Source of the DNA: an uncultured Alphaproteobacteria bacterium
GTDB taxonomy: Bacteria; Pseudomonadota; Alphaproteobacteria; Micropepsales; Micropepsaceae
Direction of reading: 5' to 3'
NCBI GenBank assembly: GCA_903857685.1
Contig: CAIOFO010000010.1
Coordinates: 1-64,000, forward strand
Length of the DNA: 64,000 nucleotides
The translations under genes were made by a program, and so were the position numbers. Below the pieces are notes generated by a model. That model was not told the origin of the DNA and searched no databases. It was given only the letters and a program-made list of their open reading frames with translations. This document shows positions 1 to 8,768 of this stretch, in pieces. Numbering within the stretch: the stretch's first letter is position 1; each line of letters begins with the position of its first letter.

Positions 1-663
1 ATCGTGGGCTCGACAGCCAATGATCTGGGCACCGATCTGCCCATTCGCAAAGCCACCACGGTTGCCGAATACCAGGCCGCGGCGCAGCAGATGTTTGGCG
101 ACAGGGCCAAGGAATTCCTGGCGCTGTATCCGGCCAAGACCGATGCACAGGTGCATGCGGCGGCGGAGCAGGCCAGCGAGGAATATGGTCTTGGCCTGGG
201 CGCCCGCAACTGGGCACGGTATCAGACCCAGACCGGCAAGCAGCCTGCCTACCTCTATCTCTATAGCCGGGTGCAGCCCTATGCGCCGGGCGTAACGTTT
301 GCCGACCATGATCCCAAGACGGCAGGCGCCTATCACATGTCCGACACGCCCTATTGGCTTCAGACCCAGGACGCTTTCAACATGTTCCGCACCACCCGCA
401 ACTGGACGCCCTATGACCGCGACTTGGCTGACAAGATGTCGGACATTTTCGTCAATTTCGCCAAGAGCGGCGATCCGTCGGCGCCGGGCGTGAAATTGCT
501 GAAATATGATCCGCGCCGGGAACAGCGGGTCGAGTTCGGCGACAGCATCCATGTCGTGACGATGAACATCAAGGGCATGGATTTTCTCACTGTCACCCCC
601 GTGGTACCCAGGCCGCGTCCAGCGCAGACCGCCAACACAACGCCGTCCAGCCCGACATTCTGA
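1..663 (+). CDS. Type B carboxylesterase family protein, C-terminal part (5' end outside window)
   Basis: Open frame from window start; carboxylesterase-like C-terminus (HMSDTPYWLQTQDAF...DRDLADKMSDIFVNFAKSGDPSAPG). Confidence 0.75.
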   Translation: MVGSTANDLGTDLPIRKATTVAEYQAAAQQMFGDRAKEFLALYPAKTDAQVHAAAEQASEEYGLGLGARNWARYQTQTGKQPAYLYLYSRVQPYAPGVTFADHDPKTAGAYHMSDTPYWLQTQDAFNMFRTTRNWTPYDRDLADKMSDIFVNFAKSGDPSAPGVKLLKYDPRREQRVEFGDSIHVVTMNIKGMDFLTVTPVVPRPRPAQTANTTPSSPTF

Positions 664-665
664 AG

Positions 666-1697
666 ATGGTGGAAAATGTCCGCTGGGGCATCCTGGGAAC
701 GTCCGCGATCGCAACGAAGCGGGTAATTCCGGCGATGCAGCAAAGCGCGCTGGTGACGGTGCTGGGCATTGCCTCGCGCGACCTGGATAAAGCACGCTGG
801 ACGGCCGATGCTGCCGGCATTGCGCGCGCCTATGGCTCCTACGAAGCGCTGCTCGCGGACCCCGAGATCGAAGCGGTCTATATTCCCCGGCCCAACACCT
901 TGCATCTGGAATGGAGCCTGAAGGCGCTGGAGCGCGGCAAGCATGTTCTTTGCGAAAAGCCGCTCGCCATGAATGCCGCGGAGGCGGAAGTATTGGCCCA
1001 AGCGGCGGCGCGCTCCGGACTGGTGGTGGAAGAGGGCTTTGCCTTCGTCAACCACCCGCAATGGGACTTCCTGCAAGCGACCATCGCCAGCAGGCAAATC
1101 GGCACGGTCAGGTCGGTTCATGTCCTGCTGGCCTATAACAATTTCAATCCCGCCGACTTGCGCAACAATCCCGCCGAGGGGGGCGGCGCGCTGTATGATA
1201 TCGGCTGTTATGCCATCAAGGCCTGCCGCCTGATTTTCAAGGATGAGCCGATCCGGGTCACCGGGTTGTTCGACATGGATCCCAATTTCGGGACGGACCG
1301 GCTGACCAGCGCCTTGCTGCAATTTCCCCAGGGCCATGGCACGATCACGGTATCCACCCAGGCGGGCCCCGATACCGGCGGCACGCATCAGCAGCTGGGC
1401 ATATTGGGCAGCCGGGGCTGGCTCTCGGCCGACTTTCCCTTCTCGCATTCCACGCCGTCTGCCTGTCACGTCGCGCTGGGCGACGGCAGCGCATTGGGCG
1501 GACTGCCGACCCGTGTTTACCCGTTCCCCGTGGTCAACCAGTATCAGTTGCAAGCCGAACGCTTCTCCCGGCTGGTCCGTGGACTTCCCGCCCGCGCCTG
1601 GCCGCTGTCGCATGCCGAGGGCAATATGCGTGTCCTGGATGCGTTGTTTCGTTCACAGGCCTCGAAAAGCTGGGAAATGGTGTCCTTGCCGGCATAG
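666..1697 (+). CDS. Gfo/Idh/MocA family NAD(P)-dependent oxidoreductase
   Basis: N-terminal Rossmann region WGILGTSAIATKRVIPAM and the family signature HVLCEKPLAMNAAEAE. Confidence 0.9.
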   Translation: MVENVRWGILGTSAIATKRVIPAMQQSALVTVLGIASRDLDKARWTADAAGIARAYGSYEALLADPEIEAVYIPRPNTLHLEWSLKALERGKHVLCEKPLAMNAAEAEVLAQAAARSGLVVEEGFAFVNHPQWDFLQATIASRQIGTVRSVHVLLAYNNFNPADLRNNPAEGGGALYDIGCYAIKACRLIFKDEPIRVTGLFDMDPNFGTDRLTSALLQFPQGHGTITVSTQAGPDTGGTHQQLGILGSRGWLSADFPFSHSTPSACHVALGDGSALGGLPTRVYPFPVVNQYQLQAERFSRLVRGLPARAWPLSHAEGNMRVLDALFRSQASKSWEMVSLPA

Positions 1698-1775
1698 GGG
1701 CGCTGCCGGCCAATTGGGGGTTCGTGGTTGGAAGAATTCTGCTAAATTGCGTTGTGGCCGCAACTGGAGAAAGCC

Positions 1776-2363
1776 ATGTTACGACACGCCCTGACATTCA
1801 TTGGTTTGGCGAGCACTTTCTTTCCGGCTTGCGCCATCGCGCAAGCGGTCCTTGACCGGTCCGGTCCCGGCCAGGACTGTTACCAGGCGACGCTTCTGGA
1901 ACCCACGCCGCTTCACAATCAGCAGGCCATTTCCGTTTGCGACAAGGCCGTGAATGAAGTGGAGGGCGGCAACAATCGCGCTGCGATCTTGGTGAACCGC
2001 GCGGATATTCGTCTGCGGCTCAGTGACTATCAGGGGGCGGTGGACGATTCAGAACAGGGAATTGCCCTCAATCCGCAGATTGCTGTCGCCTACCTCAATC
2101 GCGGCGCCGGCCTGATCGGCCTGAAGCGCTACGCCGAGGCCATCCCCTCGCTCGATAAGGCGATCGCAATGGGCACCAGCCGGCCGCAACTGGCCTACTT
2201 CAACCGCGGAATTGCGAAAGAAGCGCTTGGCGATATCGCGAGTGCCTATCATGACTACAAGATGGCATTCGACCTTGATCCGAAATTCCGTCTCGCCAGC
2301 GATCAGGTTTCCCGCTTCCGCGTCATAACCCGTGAAGATTCCGCGGCTCCGTCCGCCCAATAG
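1776..2363 (+). CDS. Secreted TPR-repeat protein
   Basis: Signal peptide MLRHALTFIGLASTFFPACAIAQA followed by TPR-like repeats (AYLNRGAGLIGLKRYAEAIPSLDKAIAM). Confidence 0.75.
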   Translation: MLRHALTFIGLASTFFPACAIAQAVLDRSGPGQDCYQATLLEPTPLHNQQAISVCDKAVNEVEGGNNRAAILVNRADIRLRLSDYQGAVDDSEQGIALNPQIAVAYLNRGAGLIGLKRYAEAIPSLDKAIAMGTSRPQLAYFNRGIAKEALGDIASAYHDYKMAFDLDPKFRLASDQVSRFRVITREDSAAPSAQ

Positions 2364-3115
2364 CGCCTGAGAAAAGTCTGGCTCCGGCGCATTTCGTCAA
2401 CGGGAATTGCGGCCATGCATTCAACTGAAACAGTTCCCGTATAGCCGCCTTCTTCCAGAAAGCGGAAAAAGCTGCCATAATTATAGGCGCCGGTGCCCGG
2501 GTTGAGACGGCCGCTGTCAGCCAACTGCACATGCGTGATCCAATCGGCATAGGTCCTGACTTCGGACAACGGCTCCCGTTCCTCGTCCATGTGGTAGAAA
2601 TCCGCCATAACGCGAATTTCCGGCCGGTTCACCATTCGGGCGTAGCGCACAGCTTCGGCCAGGCTGGTAATGATATTGGCCTCATTGCGATTTTGCGCTT
2701 CGATGCCGATGGTGATTCCGCTGCCCTGAAAGGCATCGGCAACCCAATGGTAGTTTTCCAGAATCTGTTCCTCGGCACGGACGCGGGAATAGCCATCAGC
2801 GACATTGCGCGACCAGGCGCTGCCCAGCACGGCGGACTGCGCGCCTGCGTGCTGCATCAATTCGGCAGCGCGGGCCAAATAGCTTTTGATGCGCGGCGCG
2901 TCCACGGCATCGCCGACAATGCGGAAATCCGGAGGATAGAACCAGTTGAATACGGTCAGCGGGATGGGCGCCGTGGCGACGGACCGCTTGGCCGCAGCCA
3001 GGCTGGCATCGCCCTGCAGGCCGAAGCTGGCCAACGGAACTTCCAGGAAGTCATAGCCTGCTTCATTGACTTGCACCGCCTGGTTCAGGGCCGCGCACCA
3101 TCCCAGTTTTCGCAC
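2303..3115 (-). CDS. Sugar phosphate isomerase/epimerase-like TIM-barrel protein
   Basis: AP-endonuclease-2/xylose-isomerase-like pattern (VNEAGYDFLEV, IGIEAQNRNEANIITSLAEA, ADFYHMDEE, HVQLADSGRLNPGTG). Start is uncertain (GTG at 3115 or TTG at 3127); the longer ORF start at 3193 overlaps the upstream gene. Confidence 0.75.
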   Translation of the reverse strand: MRKLGWCAALNQAVQVNEAGYDFLEVPLASFGLQGDASLAAAKRSVATAPIPLTVFNWFYPPDFRIVGDAVDAPRIKSYLARAAELMQHAGAQSAVLGSAWSRNVADGYSRVRAEEQILENYHWVADAFQGSGITIGIEAQNRNEANIITSLAEAVRYARMVNRPEIRVMADFYHMDEEREPLSEVRTYADWITHVQLADSGRLNPGTGAYNYGSFFRFLEEGGYTGTVSVECMAAIPVDEMRRSQTFLRRYWADGAAESSRVMTRKRET

Positions 3116-3137
3116 CGGCTGCTTCAATTTTGCACGT

Positions 3138-5408
3138 TTAGTTCTGCGGTCCCCGTGCCGTCGAAAGATAGTCCTGCATCTGGGTGATCTCATCTTCCGA
3201 GGCGGCCATGCCGAGCGCGGTCATGGCATCGATCAGGGAAGCCCATTGGCTGCGGGTATGGCGTTGGCTGGCCACGATGGAAATGTCGTGGCACTGGCTG
3301 CAAATGCGCACGGTGATGTCATGACCCGGTCCCGGCGGCATCCCGCCGGAAGGAATAGGACCGCTTGGCACCGCGGACCGCGTGGGCGCCGGGGCCGGAG
3401 CGCCGGCAGGCGCGGGCGACGCCATGGTGACGATCGTGGGCCCGGAATCGACGGCAAATGCGGTCAGTGAGTCATCGGCCAGCGGCGCTTCGGAAAACCC
3501 GCCGCCGGTTGTCACCACGGCCACATACTGTTTGCCATCCTTGCCTTCATAGGAGCTGGGCACGGAAATGGCAGAGGCGCCCATCTTCTGAGTCCAGACT
3601 TCCTTGCCGGTTTTCGCGTCGAAGGCACGGAAGCGTGCATCGTCGGTGGCGCCGATAAATACCAGGTCCCCTGCCGTGGCGATGGAGCCGCCCAGGCTTG
3701 GCCGGCCGGTGTTCTTCTTGTCGTCGGGCAGGGAATCGGTGACCCCCAGAGGCACGGTCCAGGCAATATCGCCGGTGTTGACGTTCACCGCGGTCAGCGA
3801 ACCCCAAGGCGGCTGATTGCACATCATGTTGGAGACCGGATCCTTGAAGCGGCCGCCATTGGGCATGTCGGTGTAAGGCACATTGGGATCGGCGAAGCGA
3901 CCCGGCGGCCCGCCGGCCGCGGCAGGGCTCGCAGGCCGGTTCTGAAAACCCTGTACTTGGCCGAGATCGTTGGTGTTGACGAAAAGATATCCAAGGGTGG
4001 GATCAAATGACGTGCCGCCCCAGTTTGCGCCGCCAATCGTTCCGGGGAACTGCACCCGCAGGCGATTGTAAGTCACCGGGACAAACGGGCCGTCCATTCG
4101 CAGATTGTTGTCGGCAATGAATTTGCGGCAATAGGCTTCCAGTTCCGGCGTCACGGTGGCGACGTCCGCCAGGCTCATGCTCATGCGCCCCAGGGGCTGG
4201 GGTTTCAGCGGGAAGGGCTGGGTGGGCCAGGCCTGCTCCAGGGGTGTGTCACTTTTGGGTACCGCCCGCTCTTCCACGCCGTAAATCGGCTTTCCCGTGA
4301 CGCGGTCGAGCAGGAAGAGAAGGGTTGTCTTGTTGATCACCGCGACCGCGGGAATCGCCTTGCCGTCATGCTTGACGTCTATCAGGGCAGGCGGCGCCTC
4401 CAGGTCGTAATCCCAGATGTCGTGATGCACGTCCTGGAAATGCCAGAGATACTTCCCCGTGCTGGCATCCACGGCGACCAGTGAACTGTCGAACAGATTG
4501 GCGCCCGCCCGGTCGCCGCCAAAGCGGTCGCTGGCAGGCGCGCCGAAGGGCAGATAGACGATTCCCCGCTTACTATCCACGGTCATGAACCCCCAGACAT
4601 TGGTGCCTGAGCGGCCCTTCCAGCTGTCGCCGCCCCAGGTGTCATGAAAGCGTTCGCCGGGCCGCGGCACCGAATGAAAAGTCCAGATCAATTTGCCGGT
4701 AATCACGTCCCAGCCGCGCACATCTCCCGCCGAGCCCAGGGTTGGCGCTTCCTGCGTGCGGCCGCCGGTAATGACGATGTTCTTGTAAATGACCGGGGGT
4801 GAAGAATAGCCGTCATTGGCGTTGGGGAAGCCGTTCAAGATTTCCGCTGTATTGGTGTTGAGTATCCCGTTTTCCCCAAAACCGGCGGCGGGTATGCCGG
4901 TCTTGGCATCCAGCGCGATCAGCTTGCCGTCGCTGGTGCCGAATATGATGCGGGGGGGATAGCCGGAAGAACCGGGCCAATATTCGACGCCGCGGGTCGC
5001 GGGCTGGCTGTTGCCGGACAGGTTATAGACCCAGACTTCCTTTCCCGAGATGGGGTCCAGCGCCACGACGCGATGATAGGGTGTCGTGATGTAGAGAATG
5101 CCGCCGATCACCAGGGGCGTGGCTTCGGATTCCGCAAATCGGGCGGGTGGGCCGCCGCGGCCCGCGGGATTGAAGCCCTGCTCCACGGCCGCGCCGGCCG
5201 GCTTCATGTGATAGACCCATGCCGGACTCAGCCGCGCAACATTGGCCGGCGTAATCTGGGTGAGGGGCGAAAAGCGCATGCCGCCCTCGTCATGCCCGTA
5301 GGTCGGCCATTCCCGCGATGCCGCCTGGGATTGCGCCTGGCCGCGCGCTCCATTGCCCAGCGCCACCAACGCTGTCGCCATCATCAGACCAAGTGCCAAG
5401 CGCTTCAT
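3138..5408 (-). CDS. PQQ-dependent (quinoprotein) dehydrogenase with C-terminal cytochrome c domain
   Basis: Signal peptide; EWPTYGHDEGGMRFSPLTQI; beta-propeller repeats (GKEVWTQKMGA, TGKLIWTFHSVPRPGE); C-terminal CSQCH heme-binding motif. Confidence 0.88.
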   Translation of the reverse strand: MKRLALGLMMATALVALGNGARGQAQSQAASREWPTYGHDEGGMRFSPLTQITPANVARLSPAWVYHMKPAGAAVEQGFNPAGRGGPPARFAESEATPLVIGGILYITTPYHRVVALDPISGKEVWVYNLSGNSQPATRGVEYWPGSSGYPPRIIFGTSDGKLIALDAKTGIPAAGFGENGILNTNTAEILNGFPNANDGYSSPPVIYKNIVITGGRTQEAPTLGSAGDVRGWDVITGKLIWTFHSVPRPGERFHDTWGGDSWKGRSGTNVWGFMTVDSKRGIVYLPFGAPASDRFGGDRAGANLFDSSLVAVDASTGKYLWHFQDVHHDIWDYDLEAPPALIDVKHDGKAIPAVAVINKTTLLFLLDRVTGKPIYGVEERAVPKSDTPLEQAWPTQPFPLKPQPLGRMSMSLADVATVTPELEAYCRKFIADNNLRMDGPFVPVTYNRLRVQFPGTIGGANWGGTSFDPTLGYLFVNTNDLGQVQGFQNRPASPAAAGGPPGRFADPNVPYTDMPNGGRFKDPVSNMMCNQPPWGSLTAVNVNTGDIAWTVPLGVTDSLPDDKKNTGRPSLGGSIATAGDLVFIGATDDARFRAFDAKTGKEVWTQKMGASAISVPSSYEGKDGKQYVAVVTTGGGFSEAPLADDSLTAFAVDSGPTIVTMASPAPAGAPAPAPTRSAVPSGPIPSGGMPPGPGHDITVRICSQCHDISIVASQRHTRSQWASLIDAMTALGMAASEDEITQMQDYLSTARGPQN

Positions 5409-5451
5409 ACGCGTCCACCCTGTTATTTTTCGAAAGTCATGTCGCGCTCTT

Positions 5452-5474
5452 TACATTAACTAGGTCGTACATTC
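5452..5474. promoter_or_regulatory. Operator-like dyad, copy 1 (ACATTAACTAGGTCGTACATT)
   Basis: Aligns with four other intergenic copies in the window; lies upstream of the PQQ dehydrogenase (-). Confidence 0.6.
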
Positions 5475-5590
5475 CAGCTGGGCGATCTTCATTCGGTTGG
5501 GAGGTGCCGGAGGAAGGTCCACTGCCGCAAAGGCGCAGAAAACCCCGTTTTCCGGGCTCCGAGAGTGGTCCTGTCAAAAACAACTCGACC

Positions 5591-5613
5591 TGTACGTACC
5601 GTTTAGTTAATAT
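5591..5613. promoter_or_regulatory. Operator-like dyad, copy 2 (TGTACGTACCGTTTAGTTAATAT, reverse orientation)
   Basis: Reverse complement ATATTAACTAAACGGTACGTACA aligns to copy 1; abuts the downstream ORF start. Confidence 0.55.
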
Positions 5614-6453
5614 ATGAACGGCGCGATGATTGGAACATGTGTGTTGCCAAAACAGTTATTTTCCCTGGCGCATCTTACCGTGATGAACTGTCCGCCGCCG
5701 GAGATGACTTACCTGGCGGCGCGGGCGGGTTATGATTTTGTCAGCCTGCGCATCATTCCGATGGGGCTGCCGGGCGAGCCGCGCTATGAACTGTCCAAAG
5801 ACAGGGCCATGTTCCGGCAGACCAGGGCTGCGCTGGCCGAAACCGGCTTGCAATTGCTGGATATCGAGCTGGCGCGAATATTGAGCGGCGTGGATGTGAA
5901 GACCTATGTTCCCGCCATGGAAGTCGCGGTTGAGCTGGGGTGCCATCACTTGATCACCAGCGGCTGGTCTGCGGATCAAAGCCTGGTGCTCGACAAATTT
6001 TCCGAGCTTTGCGACCTGGCATTGCCGCTGGGCGTGACAGTGAATTTTGAACCAGTCGCCTTTGCTGATTTTGCCAGCCTGGCTTCGGTTTACGCCATTG
6101 TAAAAACCGCGGGGCGCCCCAATGGCGGCGTGCTGATCGATGCACTGCACTTTGCGCTCACCGGCACGAAGATTGCCGAATTGGCGGAAATTCCCGCCGG
6201 ACGCTTCCATCTGGCGCAACTTTGTGACGCCCGCTTGCCGCCGGGCGCCAGCCATGACGAGGAACTGGCCATCGCACGGGGCAAGAGGCTCTATCTGGGC
6301 GAGGGGGATATTGACGTTGCCGCGATTGCGGCCGGGCTGCCGCATATTCCATTTTCGCTGGAGATGCCCAACGCCGAGCGAGCCAAGAGCCTGGGCTATG
6401 AGGAATATGCCCGTCTCTGCCTGGCCGGTGCACGGCAATATTTCGGTGGTTGA
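5614..6453 (+). CDS. Sugar phosphate isomerase/epimerase-like TIM-barrel protein
   Basis: TIM-barrel isomerase pattern (AARAGYDFVSLR, VNFEPVAFADFASLASVYAIV, GVLIDALHFALTG, GEGDIDVAAIAAGL). Start could also be ATG 5626. Confidence 0.75.
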   Translation: MNGAMIGTCVLPKQLFSLAHLTVMNCPPPEMTYLAARAGYDFVSLRIIPMGLPGEPRYELSKDRAMFRQTRAALAETGLQLLDIELARILSGVDVKTYVPAMEVAVELGCHHLITSGWSADQSLVLDKFSELCDLALPLGVTVNFEPVAFADFASLASVYAIVKTAGRPNGGVLIDALHFALTGTKIAELAEIPAGRFHLAQLCDARLPPGASHDEELAIARGKRLYLGEGDIDVAAIAAGLPHIPFSLEMPNAERAKSLGYEEYARLCLAGARQYFGG

Positions 6454-6502
6454 AGCGCCCGCCATTACCGCCATAATCGACCACGCGTCAGGAACGAGCT
6501 CT

Positions 6503-7348
6503 ATGCAACAATTGTCGAGTGCAAAATTGAAGGTTGGCTTGATGGGCGAGGGCATCCAGTCCTCGCGCAGCCCATCGCTGCACATGGGCGAGGCGCAGGC
6601 GCTGGGTCTCAACCTCGACTATGAGCTGATTGACTTCGACAACATTCCGGGCGGCCACGCCATGTTCGAGAGCGTGCTGGCCGACCGCCAAAAACGGGGC
6701 TATCTGGGGGTGAATGTCACCCATCCCTTCAAGCAAACCGTGGTGGGTCTGCTGGATGAATTGTCGCCGGACGCCGCGGAAATGGGCTCGGTCAATACCG
6801 TTGTGTTCCGGAATGGACGCCGCATGGGCTTCAACACGGACTGGTCCGGTTACGCTGAGGCTTTCCGGCGGGAATTTTCCGATGTCGGCCTGGCACGTGT
6901 CGTCCAGCTGGGCGCCGGCGGAGCCGGAGTTGCCGTCGCCTATGCCCTACTGAAGCTGGGCACCGGACACCTTGTGCTGTTCGATCTGGACCAGGAGCGT
7001 GGACGCGCCGCTGTCGGCGCTCTGGCAAAGCTATTTCCCGGTCGGGTTTACCTGGGTGCCGATCTTGCGGCGGAAATCGCTTCCGCAGACGGTCTGGTCA
7101 ATTGCACGCCGGTCGGCATGGCGAAATATCCGGGGCTGCCGCTTCCGGAGGCCCTGCTACGCCCCTCACTCTGGGTTTCGGATGTCGTCTATTTCCCGCT
7201 GGAAACCGAACTGCTGAAAAAGGCCAGGGCGCTGGGGGCGCGGACGCTCAATGGCAGCGGCATGAACATCTTCCAGGGCGCCCAGGCATTTGCGCTCTTC
7301 ACCGGCGTACAGCCGGATCAGGAACGCATGCTGGCCAGATTTTCCTGA
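6503..7348 (+). CDS. aroE: Shikimate dehydrogenase family protein
   Basis: LMGEGIQSSRSPSLHMGEAQALG, GVNVTHPFKQTVVGLLDELSPDAAEMGSVNTVV, GAGGAGVAVAYAL, CTPVGMAKYPGLPLP. Confidence 0.88.
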   Translation: MQQLSSAKLKVGLMGEGIQSSRSPSLHMGEAQALGLNLDYELIDFDNIPGGHAMFESVLADRQKRGYLGVNVTHPFKQTVVGLLDELSPDAAEMGSVNTVVFRNGRRMGFNTDWSGYAEAFRREFSDVGLARVVQLGAGGAGVAVAYALLKLGTGHLVLFDLDQERGRAAVGALAKLFPGRVYLGADLAAEIASADGLVNCTPVGMAKYPGLPLPEALLRPSLWVSDVVYFPLETELLKKARALGARTLNGSGMNIFQGAQAFALFTGVQPDQERMLARFS

Positions 7349-7421
7349 CCTAGAATAAGCTCGCCTCGGCGCGCCAATAACCATTAAAGTGAGGCCGCCC
7401 GCAGGGCATGCGGTTTCAAGG

Positions 7422-7886
7422 ATGGGGGTATCGGTGAAAAATATTCTGGTCTTGCATGGCGTCAATCTCAACATGTTCGGCAAGCGCGATCCGGCCGTCT
7501 ATGGGACCATGACCCTGGCGCAGATCGACGAGCAACTGGTCGCGCTGGGCAAGGAGTTGAACGTCGCCGTCACCACGTTTCAGAGCAATCTGGAAGGCGA
7601 AATGTGCAGTCGAATTCACCAGGCATTTCTGGACAAGATTGACGCCATCGTGATCAACGCGGGAGCCTGGACCCATTACAGCTACGCCCTGGGCGATGCG
7701 ATCGAATTGTTCAAGAACGGGGTCGTCGTCGAGGTGCACATGTCCAATGTCCACGCCCGCGACCCGTTCCGGCATTTTTCCGTCATGGCCAACTACGTCA
7801 AAGGTCAAATATGCGGCTTTGGCCCGGACAGCTATCTTCTTGGCTTGAGAGCGGCGGTAAACATCCTGGCGCGCGCCGGAACGTGA
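7422..7886 (+). CDS. aroQ: Type II 3-dehydroquinate dehydratase
   Basis: ILVLHGVNLNMFGKRDPAVYG, FQSNLEGEMCSRIHQAF, VINAGAWTHYSYALGDAIE, VEVHMSNVHARDPFRH are characteristic. Confidence 0.93.
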   Translation: MGVSVKNILVLHGVNLNMFGKRDPAVYGTMTLAQIDEQLVALGKELNVAVTTFQSNLEGEMCSRIHQAFLDKIDAIVINAGAWTHYSYALGDAIELFKNGVVVEVHMSNVHARDPFRHFSVMANYVKGQICGFGPDSYLLGLRAAVNILARAGT

Positions 7887-7889
7887 ACG

Positions 7890-8372
7890 CTACTTGACGC
7901 GGTCGACCTTGAAGATGGCGCTCATGGAATTCAGTCTCAGGTCGTAGCTGTGCCAGAAACCCTTTGAAATCGTGACGCGGTTGACGCCCTTCTTGAATTG
8001 GGCGGTTTCGTCGTCCGCATCGTTCTGTTTCCAGACCTGGCCGTTATCGAGTTCGATGGTGAAGCGTCCATCGGACGACACACTGTAGCGGACGACGCCT
8101 GCCGTGAGCTTGCCGTTGCGGGGAAGGGGTGGTGCGACCGCCGCTTGCGGTCGCGGCGGCGGAGCGGCGCCGAATTCCGGATAGCGCGAAGTGGGTGCAG
8201 GCGCCGGCTGATTGGTTCGCGCATTGTCGTAACAGGCCAAGCGCCGCGCCGCATCGGAGATGGCGCCGCACTGCGCAAAGGCGCGGTCGGCATTGCCGCC
8301 CGCAATTTGTGCCATCACTTGCGGCGTCGAGAGCGCCAGCAAGGACAGACTCACCAACAAAAACTTTTTCAT
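7890..8372 (-). CDS. Hypothetical secreted protein
   Basis: Signal peptide MKKFLLVSLSLLALSTPQVMA; AFAQCGAISDAARRLACYDNA motif of small periplasmic proteins. Confidence 0.6.
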   Translation of the reverse strand: MKKFLLVSLSLLALSTPQVMAQIAGGNADRAFAQCGAISDAARRLACYDNARTNQPAPAPTSRYPEFGAAPPPRPQAAVAPPLPRNGKLTAGVVRYSVSSDGRFTIELDNGQVWKQNDADDETAQFKKGVNRVTISKGFWHSYDLRLNSMSAIFKVDRVK

Positions 8373-8610
8373 CGCAGAGCTCCACACCAAACGCATTTTG
8401 TCCCAACAGACGCCAGAAGACAGGCCGTGAACCTCCTGGTCAATCTCAGTATCGCTTCACAATATCATATTGCAGTGCAACATTCGCCGCAAAGAACCCT
8501 GCATTTCCGCAACTTTTGTGCCTCCCTGAAGAAGCGCGTGGCAAAAAAGTCGCGTGCGGCATGCGAACGTCCGATAGTCGGTTGACGGCTTCATGACCGC
8601 CATGCGACAT

Positions 8611-8636
8611 ACCACTGTACCATCTAGTTAGTTATA
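8611..8636. promoter_or_regulatory. Operator-like dyad, copy 3 (CTGTACCATCTAGTTAGTTATA)
   Basis: Reverse complement TATAACTAACTAGATGGTACAG aligns to the other copies; upstream of the TonB receptor. Confidence 0.6.
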
Positions 8637-8768
8637 AATCGCATAGACGATTAAAACTGGTACGGGAGGCGGCCTTGAGCAAAAAAACAACGACTGCCGA
8701 ACCGTGCGAATTGACGTGCAACACGTCCGTTTGACCTTCGTTAAAACCGCTCAATAAGGGGGAAGCCC

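Noticed and set aside
411-1613. 400-aa minus-strand ORF antisense to the esterase/Gfo genes
   Set aside because: Shadow ORF; no recognisable family.
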